A stretch of 64,000 bases of DNA from Opitutus sp. (GTDB lineage Bacteria; Verrucomicrobiota; Verrucomicrobiia; Opitutales; Opitutaceae), in assembly GCA_024998815.1 (NCBI GenBank), contig JACEUQ010000003.1:509900-573899 (forward strand). The letters are read 5' to 3'. The notes under the pieces were generated by a model. The model did not search any database. It was not told where the DNA came from and saw nothing but the letters and a program-made list of their open reading frames with translations. Numbering within the stretch: position 1 is the first letter of the stretch; the number at the start of each line of letters is the position of its first letter. Position numbers and translations under genes: made by a program. Positions 1 through 8,027 of this stretch are shown in pieces.

Positions 1-602
1 ACTTCGAAAATCAGCACCGAACCTGCGGGAATCGGCCCCTGCGTGCGGTTGCCGTAGCCGAGCTCGGCCGGGATAACCAGTTTCCACTTGGAGCCGACCG
101 CCATCAACTGCAGCGCCTCAACCCAACCGGGGATGACGCCACCCACGGGAAACGAAATCGTCTCGCCGCGCGTCACCGAGCTATCGAACACGGTGCCGTC
201 CACCAACGTGCCGTGGTAATGCACCTCGACGGTCTGGTCGGCCGTGGGTTTGGCACCGGTGCCGGCCTTCAGCACCTCGTATTGCAGGCCGGACTCGGTC
301 ACGACGACACCGGCGCGGGCGCGGTTTTCGTTGAGGAACATTTTGCCGATCTGCGCGCCCTCGGCGGCACCGGCAGCGGCCTCGGCCTCGATCTTGGTCT
401 GCACCTCGGAAAAGGCGGCGCGCAGGTCGTCCTCGGACACGCGCGGTTGGGCGCCATTGAGGCCGTCTTGGAGGCCGATGATGAACGCGGATAAGTCGAT
501 TTCGACTCCACCCTGACGGGCGATGTTGCTGCCCACGTTGAGGGCGATGCCGTAGCTGACGCGCTGATCGAGCGTCTCAAAGGTGTTTTCAGAAGAGGAC
601 AT
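1..602 (-). CDS. FKBP-type peptidyl-prolyl cis-trans isomerase (3' end outside window)
   Basis: Catalyses cis-trans isomerisation of prolyl bonds during protein folding. The reading frame starts at an ATG at 600-602, preceded in frame by a TAG, and runs off the left edge without a stop, so the C-terminus is missing. The first ~100 residues resemble the helical FKBP_N dimerisation domain of Mip/FkpA proteins. From about residue 110 the FKBP fold follows, with VEVHYHGTLVDGTVFDSS, then VIPGWVEALQLM and IPAELGYGNR, all hallmark stretches of the active site. No signal peptide is seen at this start, unlike secreted Mip proteins, so it may act in the cytoplasm. No clear Shine-Dalgarno precedes the ATG. 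The family assignment is secure; the cell location is inferred. Confidence 0.9.
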   Translation of the reverse strand, partial: MSSSENTFETLDQRVSYGIALNVGSNIARQGGVEIDLSAFIIGLQDGLNGAQPRVSEDDLRAAFSEVQTKIEAEAAAGAAEGAQIGKMFLNENRARAGVVVTESGLQYEVLKAGTGAKPTADQTVEVHYHGTLVDGTVFDSSVTRGETISFPVGGVIPGWVEALQLMAVGSKWKLVIPAELGYGNRTQGPIPAGSVLIFE

Positions 603-942
603 GAAGGAGGTGTTTGGCGGGTTGTGCTACGAAGGACGAACCCGAGGTGGTCGCCTTCAAAATAACGCGGCAAACACAGTGACTTGTCCCCACCAGGGCA
701 ACCCTGTTTCGATCCTATTTGCCATGTAAGTGAGGGGGGATTCGGCCACCTCCGATCCCTGTAGCGTTGGCCGTCCCCGGCCAAGTTGCCTCCCATCCTC
801 TCTCCCTGGCCGAGGACGGCCAAAACTACAGCCGGAAACACCTCAAACCAAGGCAGTTTGGCCGCGAAAGATCGCAAGGAGCGCAAAGAACTGCCCCTCC
901 TTGACCTTCATTCGATTGTGGCAAAACTCCCAGACGCCCCTA
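603..942. other. Intergenic stretch with repeat fragments
   Basis: No convincing gene. Around 768-835 there are two inverted pieces of a GGCCGTCCCCGGCCAA / TTGGCCG type repeat that recurs at about 53190-53265. At 845-890 lies a fragment of the GCCGCGAAAG-containing repeat family whose full copies are at 33622-33813 and 41655-41841. The right end is the TA target of the IS630 copy. Confidence 0.6.
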
Positions 943-2057
943 GTGCTTAATTGCGTAGATTAATGATAGTATTTCTGAGTTGGCTTCCCTTGACCTCGCG
1001 CTTGCGCCACTTGAACGGCTTGGCATTGGGCAGGTAGGCGGCGACGAAAGCGTCAATGGCCTGACTAAGTTCGGCGACGCTTCTGAAGTTCGCGCCCCGT
1101 AGCGCCTTCCTTGTTAGTATGCCGAACCAGATTTCAACTTGATTGAGCCAACTCGCCGAGGTTGGGGTAAAGTGGAAGTGGACATTGGGGTGCCGAGCGA
1201 GCCAAGCGTCGCACTTTTTGTGGGTGCAATAATTATCCAAAATCACGTGGAGTTCTCTCTCGGGCGGGTGATCCGCCACCACTTGGTCCATGAACAGCAG
1301 GAACTCCTCCCGGCGCTTAAGGGTGGTTTTCTGCGTCTTGATCAAGCCCGTGGCCACATCAAGGGCAGCGAACAAGTTGAGTGTACCGTGGCGCTTGTAG
1401 GTGCTTTTGAGTCCCTGGACGATTTTACCATTGTCGGTCTCCACGTAACCGGTGGCGCGCTCTAGGGCTTGGATGCCAGGCTTTTCATCCACACTTATCA
1501 CCAATGCCTTTTCCGGTGGGCTCAGGTAGAGCCCGACGATATCGGCTGCCTTGGCTGCGAACTGCTTGTCAGTGCTCACGCACCACGAGCGCTGGCGCTG
1601 CAGGCAAATGCCCTCCTTGCGCAGCACTCGCCAGACCGCGTGCACCGAGCCGCCGAGCACACGGGCCACCGCTGGACCATCCCAGCGCGCCTGCCCCGGA
1701 GGGGGTGGCCCTTCCAATAAAGCCAGCACCCGATCTCGAAAGTCCTCACCGTAGGTGCGCTTCGCGCCCGGCCGTGCCGCATCATCCAGCCCCTTCATGC
1801 CAAGCAGCACAAAGCGATCCCTCCACTTTATTACGGTGTTCGGCCTGGTGTTGCAGCGGCGCGCCACCTCTTGCACCTGCTCGCCACTCACGCACCCAAG
1901 GATCATCCGGGCGCGCTCAACTCGCTGCCTCGACTCAATCCGGCTGGTTGCCCGTTTTTCTAGGGATTGCTGATCCCCCTCGCTACAAGTGATTCGCACG
2001 GCTTTTCGTCCCATCTACAAAGCGGATACAATATCACTTATTATTGCAAGTAAGCAC
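943..2057 (-). mobile_element. IS630-family insertion sequence, copy 1
   Basis: An 1115-bp element flanked by TA at 941-942 and 2058-2059, the target typical of IS630/Tc1/mariner elements. Its ends are imperfect inverted repeats beginning GTGCTTA; one reads GTGCTTAATTGCGTAGATTA, the other GTGCTTACTTGCAATAATAA. It carries one transposase gene on the minus strand. A second copy of exactly the same length and with an identical protein lies at 46881-47995 in the opposite orientation, which indicates recent movement. Confidence 0.93.
947..2014 (-). CDS. IS630-family transposase (copy 1)
   Basis: Transposase of 355 residues that cuts and joins element ends at TA sites. The N-terminal ~120 residues form a helix-turn-helix region (VARRCNTRPNTVIKWRDRF). 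The DDE/RNase H-like catalytic domain follows: first Asp in VISVDEKPG, second Asp in HVILDNYCTHKK, and the Glu in WLNQVEIWFG. Length is usual for the family and the frame is intact, so it may be active. It begins with ATG at 2012-2014 just inside the right inverted repeat and ends four bases from the left one. The protein is identical to that at 46924-47991. Confidence 0.95.
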   Translation of the reverse strand: MGRKAVRITCSEGDQQSLEKRATSRIESRQRVERARMILGCVSGEQVQEVARRCNTRPNTVIKWRDRFVLLGMKGLDDAARPGAKRTYGEDFRDRVLALLEGPPPPGQARWDGPAVARVLGGSVHAVWRVLRKEGICLQRQRSWCVSTDKQFAAKAADIVGLYLSPPEKALVISVDEKPGIQALERATGYVETDNGKIVQGLKSTYKRHGTLNLFAALDVATGLIKTQKTTLKRREEFLLFMDQVVADHPPERELHVILDNYCTHKKCDAWLARHPNVHFHFTPTSASWLNQVEIWFGILTRKALRGANFRSVAELSQAIDAFVAAYLPNAKPFKWRKREVKGSQLRNTIINLRN

Positions 2058-2062
2058 TAGCA

Positions 2063-2251
2063 ATGAGCACCAAGCCCACTAAACGGACCCCAGCAGTTGC
2101 GCCGAGTAAGGGAACCGTCGTGGCCGCTTCCGCAAGGACTGCGTGCAACACGCATACCCGCGAGCAGCGCGAGGCAGGCGTAAATCGAGCCATGAGCATC
2201 ATCTACGGAAGTGCCAGTGCTGCCTCCTCTCCGGTCAAACCCTCGGTGTAA
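2063..2251 (+). CDS. Small hypothetical ORF next to the IS630 copy
   Basis: A 62-codon frame that opens with ATG three bases after the TA duplication of the IS630 element. The product is rich in Ala, Ser, Thr and Lys, has no membrane segment, and resembles nothing I recognise. There is no ribosome binding site; upstream is only the inverted repeat of the element. It could be the downstream remnant of a gene cut by the insertion, or chance coding. Support is weak. Confidence 0.2.
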   Translation: MSTKPTKRTPAVAPSKGTVVAASARTACNTHTREQREAGVNRAMSIIYGSASAASSPVKPSV

Positions 2252-2304
2252 CTACCCTGAGACGCCAAGGCAGTTTAGCCGATAAACTGGGCATCGATTA
2301 GGCC

Positions 2305-2347
2305 GGCTCGTTTTTTGCGTGATTTCGCGCTTTTTGCGGTTAACCGG
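2305..2347. repeat. Direct repeat flanking the minisatellite, left copy
   Basis: GGCTCG followed by TTTTGCGTGATTTCGCGC and TTTTTGCGGTTA. The same ~40 bases recur at 2708-2750 in the same orientation. Between the two, 2656-2690 carries the inverted complement (TTAACCACAAAATACGCAAA onward), which could fold with the right copy into a hairpin. Confidence 0.7.
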
Positions 2348-2375
2348 CTTGGTGTATTAAAGCTTTTTGGAACCC

Positions 2376-2606
2376 ACCTGTGACGAAGCTCAACACACCT
2401 GCTGCGAAGCCCAACACATGAGTCGCGAACGCCAGCCGACGTGTTGCAAAGCTCATCACACGTGCGCCAAAGCCCAACACACCTACGCCGAAGCCCAACA
2501 CACCTGTGCAGAACGCCAACACACCCGTTGCAACGGCCAACACACGTGTCGCGATGGCCAACGCACCTGTGGCGAAGCTCAACACACGTGTTTCGGAGCT
2601 TCAGCC
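2376..2606. repeat. 21-bp minisatellite, 11 units
   Basis: Eleven tandem 21-bp units without gaps, of the type ACCTGTGACGAAGCTCAAC plus AC; first unit 2376-2396, last 2586-2606. Because 21 is a multiple of three, frames stay open on both strands and give heptad peptides: TCAEAQH-like on plus, VLGFATG-like or CVGLRRR-like on minus. Units vary at several positions, and the variation is not confined to third codon positions of any one frame, so I treat it as non-coding. It is flanked by a direct repeat (2305-2347 and 2708-2750). Confidence 0.85.
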
Positions 2607-2707
2607 CACACGCATCACTCGTCGTTTTTAACGGGAACACCGGAATCAGCATTTTTAACCACAAAATACGCAAAAAATCGCGAAATTGATGATGTCGGAG
2701 GTCAGGC

Positions 2708-2750
2708 GGCTCGATTTTTGCGTGATTTCGCGCTTTTTGCGGTTATCGGC
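2708..2750. repeat. Direct repeat flanking the minisatellite, right copy
   Basis: Right copy of the repeat at 2305-2347. With the inverted partner at 2656-2690 it forms a potential long stem. From 2751 to 2988 I see nothing but T-rich sequence with TTTTACCC motifs and no credible gene. Confidence 0.65.
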
Positions 2751-2988
2751 GATCAACAGGAAGGATTCCCCCCAGAAGGAGACTGAGGAGTTTTACCCAG
2801 ATTTTACCCTTCTCGACTGGACGCCGGAGAAATCCCGATTAGTTCTCATGGTCCGGTATTACCCTCTTCGACCGCTTTTACCCTGCAATTTCAAAAAACC
2901 GTTTCAGTTTGCGCTAGCCCTCGAAATCATTGGGATTGACGAAGACTTCCCTTCACGGCCCTAACAACAGTTGCAAATTTTATCCTGT

Positions 2989-4062
2989 ATGAACTCTGCC
3001 CCTAAGTTCAGCTACGCTCGAGTAACCGCCCTCTGCGCCACCCTCGGTTTTGCCTCCCTCGCCTCCGCTCAAACCACCACCGTCACGACCGTGCCGGTCG
3101 GGGCGATCACCGTTAGTGTTAATGCAAAATCGGATCAACGATTCGGCATAACTCAGCTTCGTCCAGTTCTTTGCGCCGGCATTGTGAATAACTCGCCGAC
3201 GACATCAATATCGACGTCCAGTCCGATCCCATCACTTGGATCTTCGCAAAATTTTATACGGTTCACTTCAGGAACTGCGCAAGGAGAGTGGTTCCAAGTT
3301 GTAAGCTACACAGGAAATTCGATTTCAGTCGCAGAAAACCTTCAGTCTTTTGGCGTTCTCGCTGGGGATAAGTTTGAAGTTCGTCCCTTTTGGACGCTTT
3401 CGAGTTTGTTTCCGGGAGGCGGCGGCATTCCCCTATCCTCTGATGTTTTTAACCCTAAGGGCCTTGTGTTTCTCAATGACCCCCAGTCAACCGGCATAAA
3501 CCCATCTGCTTCAGCTGTTTATTTTTATCATGACGGCACCCAAGGCCCTGCCGGATGGTATAATAACAACGGCACGTTTGCCAATGCCGATAACGTAGTG
3601 ATCCCCCACGAATGCCCTGTTACTATTCGGAATATGATAAGCCAGCCGATTTCGGCTTCAATCGTCGGCGATGTTCCATCTGTTTGCGTATCTAACACGG
3701 TCATTGCCCGTTCCGCTGGGGCACAGGATAATGTGATATACAATCCATACCCCTGCGCAATAACGCTATCGAATTCCAACCTAATCTCAAGCCAGGCTGT
3801 TCGTGCATCATCCAATGTATTTAGCCCGAAAGATCTAGTCCTAGTATACTCAAGCTCAAGCACAGGATATAATTCATCTGCGGCATCAATATACTTCTAT
3901 CATGATGGATCACAGGGGCCCGCCGGTTGGTATAACAACAATGGGACTTTTGCCTCGGCAGACTCAGTTCAGCTTCAACCCGGAGCAGCTTTCACCATAC
4001 GAAAAGCTGGCGGTGCCAGCGCATCAAACGAATGGAAGCCTAGTTTGCCATACAACCTTTAA
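2989..4062 (+). CDS. TIGR02597-family secreted protein
   Basis: A predicted exported protein of 357 residues. An N-terminal signal peptide of about 28 residues ends in SLASAQ. After it come TTVPVGAITVSVNAKSD and, near residue 130, GDKFEVRPFWTLSSLFPGG, the pattern of the TIGR02597 family, paralogous proteins known from Verrucomicrobia. Function is unknown. Two related segments of ~65 residues (about 150-214 and 275-340) share YFYHDG-QGPAGWYNNNGTFA, so the protein contains an internal duplication. I chose the ATG at 2989 over an upstream in-frame TTG at 2971 because it gives a clean signal peptide. The next gene, a PEP-CTERM protein, starts 14 bases downstream, which suggests a joint transcript and a shared surface role. 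Confidence 0.75.
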   Translation: MNSAPKFSYARVTALCATLGFASLASAQTTTVTTVPVGAITVSVNAKSDQRFGITQLRPVLCAGIVNNSPTTSISTSSPIPSLGSSQNFIRFTSGTAQGEWFQVVSYTGNSISVAENLQSFGVLAGDKFEVRPFWTLSSLFPGGGGIPLSSDVFNPKGLVFLNDPQSTGINPSASAVYFYHDGTQGPAGWYNNNGTFANADNVVIPHECPVTIRNMISQPISASIVGDVPSVCVSNTVIARSAGAQDNVIYNPYPCAITLSNSNLISSQAVRASSNVFSPKDLVLVYSSSSTGYNSSAASIYFYHDGSQGPAGWYNNNGTFASADSVQLQPGAAFTIRKAGGASASNEWKPSLPYNL

Positions 4063-4399
4063 ACCCACTACTATATATGAATTACCGCAATTGCGTCCTT
4101 ATCGCAGTCACCTCGTTGCTTTCTGCAACATTTGCATGCGCCAATGTCACATTCACTGGGATTACATTATTTAACGCGACGGGACTCGCTGCTGGCGAGG
4201 TCGGCGTATTGCTGGTCGACAATAATAACTCCGGGTTCTCAAGTATATCGATCCAGTCCGGCAGTTCACTGAACTCATCGGCCACTTACGGCGGGTTCAG
4301 CGCACTAACCTCGAATACTGTTATTACTGCACTCGGCAATACGAGTCTTTCGCTTCCTCTTTCTGATTACAGCCTACCAATCGAAGTGAATGCTGGTTC

Positions 4400-4407
4400 G
4401 AAATTTG
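4400..4407 (+). repeat. Target site duplication of the IS4-family element, left copy
   Basis: GAAATTTG directly before the left inverted repeat. The same eight bases follow the right inverted repeat at 5872-5879. Joining them restores the PEP-CTERM reading frame, so these are the true insertion limits. Confidence 0.9.
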
Positions 4408-5871
4408 CAACGGTGTCCAAGTTTTAGATCTATGGGTTGGCATAGAGCAGTTTAAGTTGCGGCAGCAGAGCTGAAATAGGGCAAGAAGAGAACCAATGTG
4501 AGCGCAACCAGCGGAGAAGTTTCACACTGCGCTGAAGCGGTCGCAATACGGTTGTGAGTAAGGAGCAAAGAAGCCGGTCATTTTTTTTGGCGGTCGCGAT
4601 TTGGTCGTCTAATCGTTTTTGTTGCCGACGGAGGCCCGCCTCATTTTTGATTTGATAATCTCGTTCTAATTTTTGCTCAAACAGGACCAGTAGGTTATGG
4701 GTTAGGCAAAGAAAATGGGCCTGTATTTGCTTGGCGGTTGAGCTCGACGCCCACGCCTTGGATTCCTCCAGCTTGTTTTTAAATTGATCGAAAACCTTTT
4801 CAATCTCCCAGCGTTTTTTATAAAGCCAGGCGAGAAGCCCTGGCGGTAAGTCAAAAACGCTGGTGATGAACTCATACACCTCACCACTGACTGGATCGCG
4901 GTATCGTATTAAGCGCACACGCACCTGATGGGCGGCGATGACTATTTCATCCGCTATGACGCCATGATTAATGGGATCAGCACGATCAAACAACTTCGAA
5001 GCGAAGGGCTCAAACAGGAGATTTTCTTTGGTGCGTGAAAGAAAATAGACGCCGGCAGTTTGCTTCCAGTTATGCCAGAGAGGAAAATCAAGGCCTGCGC
5101 GATCCCAGATCCAAAGAACTTTCTTGCCGGTCGGCTCCCCCATACGCAAAGCATTAGAGCCGAGTCGCTTGATCACGCTCATATCGTGTTCTTTTTTGCC
5201 CTCAGTGAGTGCAAGATGTTGCATGGCATGAGTTCGAATATTAAGGGCATATAAATGTCCTACCGGCCAACGGCGTTCATCAATTTTCTGATCGTGCGAA
5301 GCCGCCCCATGCCAATGACCGTCGCCGGCATAGAGGGCATAATTATCAACGGCAGCGGGCAGTTCGGTAAAGTTTTCGAGCAGGGCGGTGGCCTGCACCG
5401 AAACATCCATTAATAAAGCCAACCTGCGTTCGCTTTTCAGTACTTCAAAGAAGTGCCCCGTAGCGGGACAAGACTCGAACAAGGAACCGACTTGTTGAAG
5501 AAAACCGCGACCGCTTCGAGGATCCGATAGAGCTCTGGTAATACCAAGCCGAAGGAATGCATCGTCAGTCAATTCCGGGCATTGACGCGCGTACCTAGAA
5601 GCGGACGCGAGTCCGGTAAGCGGCCCGAAAAATACTTCGTTTAAAGCGAGGGGATGAAGTGTAGCCATGAGGCCCAAAAAAATTTTTACATGTGCCTCGT
5701 AAAGCCTTATATTGAAGTATTTTAAGGCCAATTAACACCCGCCGCAACACACGTAATTGGCATGGCTCGACCCCCAGTCCGTGCTGGTTCGCGACGGCCC
5801 CAAAGGGGCGCTTCCGAGCGCTGTGTGACGCCCCCCTGCACAGAAAATACTTCAAAACTTGGACACCGTTG
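4408..5871 (-). mobile_element. IS4-family insertion sequence
   Basis: A 1464-bp element with perfect 18-bp inverted repeats, CAACGGTGTCCAAGTTTT at 4408-4425 and its complement at 5854-5871, and 8-bp duplications outside. It holds one transposase on the minus strand and about 180 bp of non-coding sequence at its right end. It inserted into a PEP-CTERM gene on the opposite strand. Perfect ends and target copies point to recent arrival. Confidence 0.93.
4430..5668 (-). CDS. IS4-family transposase
   Basis: DDE transposase of about 412 residues. The catalytic Asp residues lie in LYAGDGHWHG and WIWDRAGLDF. The Glu is in YKKRWEIEKVFDQFKNKLEE, which fits the Y-x2-R-x3-E-x6-K signature that defines the IS4 family. 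I took ATG at 5666-5668 as the start; an in-frame TTG at 5731 would add 21 residues with no family resemblance. The frame is intact. It ends 22 bases from the element's left end. Confidence 0.92.
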   Translation of the reverse strand: MATLHPLALNEVFFGPLTGLASASRYARQCPELTDDAFLRLGITRALSDPRSGRGFLQQVGSLFESCPATGHFFEVLKSERRLALLMDVSVQATALLENFTELPAAVDNYALYAGDGHWHGAASHDQKIDERRWPVGHLYALNIRTHAMQHLALTEGKKEHDMSVIKRLGSNALRMGEPTGKKVLWIWDRAGLDFPLWHNWKQTAGVYFLSRTKENLLFEPFASKLFDRADPINHGVIADEIVIAAHQVRVRLIRYRDPVSGEVYEFITSVFDLPPGLLAWLYKKRWEIEKVFDQFKNKLEESKAWASSSTAKQIQAHFLCLTHNLLVLFEQKLERDYQIKNEAGLRRQQKRLDDQIATAKKNDRLLCSLLTTVLRPLQRSVKLLRWLRSHWFSSCPISALLPQLKLLYANP

Positions 5872-5879
5872 GAAATTTG
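5872..5879 (+). repeat. Target site duplication of the IS4-family element, right copy
   Basis: GAAATTTG, identical to 4400-4407. Confidence 0.9.
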
Positions 5880-6176
5880 GTGTTATCGTTTTTGCCTCAT
5901 CAACCATCTCTGCTATTGGCGGAGATACATATAAGATATGGACCGATTCTAGTTGGGTGGTCCCCGCTGATGGCTCGACGAAGAACTTTGTAAGCATTCC
6001 TGCTACTGGTTTTTTCACCACTTTGTCATCGGCATCGACGTTTAATGGCACCGTCTCCGCCGTCCCCGAGCCGGCCACCTATACGGCCTTTTTTGGCCTT
6101 AGTGTGCTCGGGCTTGCGGTTTACCGCCGGCGCCGGACGGTTGCCTGATCCGACCCTCCATCACCTGATTTAGATG

Positions 6177-6204
6177 GCCCGCCCGTTCTGGGCGGGCTTT
6201 TTTG
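6177..6204 (+). terminator. Rho-independent terminator after the PEP-CTERM gene
   Basis: Perfect 8-bp stem GCCCGCCC / GGGCGGGC with a 5-base loop (GTTCT), followed by a run of T. It closes the TIGR02597/PEP-CTERM unit and isolates it from the TPR gene that starts at 6221. Confidence 0.9.
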
Positions 6205-6220
6205 TTAACGCCGCCGCCTC

Positions 6221-7894
6221 ATGGAAACACCCCCGCTCCCCATCGGCCCCAATACGTCCAAGGTTTCGCCGGATGCTTGCGAAATCGTCACGCCCTTTAA
6301 CCTCGGCCGATTCGCTCCGTATCAACTGGAGAAAACCCAGTACGCCACCGCCATCCGCCTGTTTTGGGGGCGGCTTACGCTTTGGCTGGTGCTTCTCTTC
6401 TGCGTCGCCTGGACCACCGTGGCCTCCGGCTTGTTTGTTTTTATCAAATACCGGCGCGGGTTTTCGGAGGTTCAATATTCCCATATCATCCTTTTGCCGT
6501 GGAAATTGGACGCTTACCGGCACGCCAAGGGTGAGTTTTTGATCAAACAGGGGCTGGCTCAGGCGGAAAGCCAGGAGTGGCGAGCCGCCTTTGATTTGTT
6601 GCGGCCCGGTCTGTTGGCCGTGCCCAACCACCTGCAGGCACGGTTGATGGTGGCGCGGATTTATCTGATGGCCGGCCGCCCGGATATTACCCGCACCACG
6701 CTGCTCGACGGACTGCCGATTCATGGCGACCAGGTCGATTATCTGCGCGAAGTGCTCGGCTACTTTTTTGGACTGCAGGCCGATTCGACGGTCATCACCG
6801 TAACCCAGGAACTGCAGAAGCGCCTCGATCCGCAACTGCCTGCCTGGCTTATGGGTTCCACAGCGCTCGCCTACGCTTACTTTAACCGGGGGCACTACGC
6901 CGAGGCCGCTGCGGTGTTGGCCAAGTCACGCCTGCTGGGCACGCCCGAAGGTCGCTTTGTGACGGCGCGGATTGCTTGGGAAAAGGGTCAACGTGCGGAG
7001 GCGTTGGCGCAGTTGCGCGAACTGACGATTCAGGTGCCGACGGATTCCGAGATCTACCGCACGTTCGTTTATTATCTGGGCGAGGAAAAACGCTGGGGCG
7101 AGGTGCGGCGGGCAAGCTGGTTGCGGCAGCTCGCGTTGCCCGACCAACCGGCGGCGTATGTGGACTTTATCAAAGCCTGCGGCGAGGAAGGCGACACGGC
7201 GCGGCGATTGGAGGCGGAGGCGGCGTTTTATGAGCGGTTTAAGGACAACACCCAGGCGCTGCTCATGCTCGCGGAGGCGGCGGCGCAAAAGGGTCGGCTC
7301 GACATCACCCAGCGGGTAGCGGAGCGGTGCCGGGAATTGAAGCGCGACGAAGTCGACGCGGTGTTGCTGGTGCTGCGGGCGCAGCTCGAGACGCGCGCGT
7401 ATCAGGCGGTGATCGAGCAGTGCATCGATCTGGGGGCGGCGGTGTTGAAATGGCCGGAGCGACAGCGGTTGGTGCTCGGCGGGCTGCGGGCGGTGGCGTT
7501 GTATGGGCAGAACCAGGAGGCGGAGGCCGAGCCGTTGGTGCGGCGGTTGTGGGAAACCCGCGTTTTGCCGGCGCAAGTGCTGGCGGCGTTGGCTTTGCAG
7601 GTGGAGCGCGTCGGCCACGGGCGTGAGGCGCGGCGGATTCTGCGGCAGGCGGTGGCGGTTGATCCGCTCAATCAACCGGCGCTGGTCGCCTTGTTACGCA
7701 GCTCATTAAAGGATGAAGAGTTGCAGGATGCGCCGGCGTTGATCGAGCGGCTGCTGACGATGCGGAACCCACCGAAGGAATTATTGGAGGAGTTGAGCCG
7801 AGGGCTGGGATCGGACCGGTACCTGTTACTGCCCGAGCGGATCGGAATACAGGTGGCGATCGCGGAGCATTTGCGCGAGCTGAAGCGGAGGTGA
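6221..7894 (+). CDS. Membrane-anchored TPR-repeat protein
   Basis: A 557-residue protein with a short cytoplasmic N-terminus, one membrane helix at about residues 50-75 (LTLWLVLLFCVAWTTVASGL), and then a long helical region of degenerate tetratricopeptide repeats, for example GLAQAESQEWRAAFDLLRPG and YAEAAAVLAKSRLLGTPEGR. TPR proteins act as scaffolds for other proteins; the partner is not shown here. No catalytic motif is visible. It begins shortly after a terminator, so it has its own promoter, and is followed by an AGCT-rich repeat rather than another gene on this strand. Family level is fairly sure, function unknown. Confidence 0.75.
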   Translation: METPPLPIGPNTSKVSPDACEIVTPFNLGRFAPYQLEKTQYATAIRLFWGRLTLWLVLLFCVAWTTVASGLFVFIKYRRGFSEVQYSHIILLPWKLDAYRHAKGEFLIKQGLAQAESQEWRAAFDLLRPGLLAVPNHLQARLMVARIYLMAGRPDITRTTLLDGLPIHGDQVDYLREVLGYFFGLQADSTVITVTQELQKRLDPQLPAWLMGSTALAYAYFNRGHYAEAAAVLAKSRLLGTPEGRFVTARIAWEKGQRAEALAQLRELTIQVPTDSEIYRTFVYYLGEEKRWGEVRRASWLRQLALPDQPAAYVDFIKACGEEGDTARRLEAEAAFYERFKDNTQALLMLAEAAAQKGRLDITQRVAERCRELKRDEVDAVLLVLRAQLETRAYQAVIEQCIDLGAAVLKWPERQRLVLGGLRAVALYGQNQEAEAEPLVRRLWETRVLPAQVLAALALQVERVGHGREARRILRQAVAVDPLNQPALVALLRSSLKDEELQDAPALIERLLTMRNPPKELLEELSRGLGSDRYLLLPERIGIQVAIAEHLRELKRR

Positions 7895-8027
7895 GCTGGG
7901 AGCTAAGAGCTTGGAGCTAAGAGCTAAGAGCTTGGAGCGAATGCAGCGGAAGCCGAGGTTAGCGTAGCTCCGCTCTAAGCTCCTAGCTCATAGCTCCCAG
8001 CTCCCAGCTCCTAGCTCCTAGCTCATT
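7892..8027. repeat. AGCT-rich inverted repeat between convergent genes
   Basis: The left half repeats GGGAGCTAAGAGCTTGGAGC-like words; the right half repeats CTCCTAGCTCATAGCTCCC-like words, so the two halves are inverted copies around ~7955. It fills the whole gap between the TPR gene and the convergent oxidoreductase, and gives the latter its stop codon (TGA of TGAGCT). It may act as a bidirectional terminator. Confidence 0.75.

Larger units (their letters stand above)
4077..6148 (+). pseudogene. PEP-CTERM sorting-domain protein interrupted by an IS4-family element
   Basis: The 5' part (4077-4407) encodes a signal peptide (to about residue 22, ending ATFACA) and a Ser/Asn-rich secreted segment. 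The 3' part (5880-6148) encodes the rest, ending in VPEPATYTAFFGLSVLGLA then YRRRR, the PEP-CTERM signal read by exosortase: Pro-Glu-Pro, a membrane helix and an Arg cluster. Removing 4408-5871 and one 8-bp target copy restores a continuous frame of 199 codons (SKF-GVIVFASS across the joint). As it stands the 5' fragment stops inside the element at 4427 without its anchor, so the gene is presumed inactive. It follows the TIGR02597 gene closely and ends before a strong terminator at 6177. Confidence 0.88.

Noticed and set aside
2275-2786. Overlapping frames through the 21-bp repeat on both strands
   Set aside because: They stay open only because the unit length is a multiple of three; no start signals or family similarity.
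2686-2964. 92-codon frame before the TIGR02597 gene
   Set aside because: Begins inside the hairpin repeat and has no ribosome binding site or recognisable domain.
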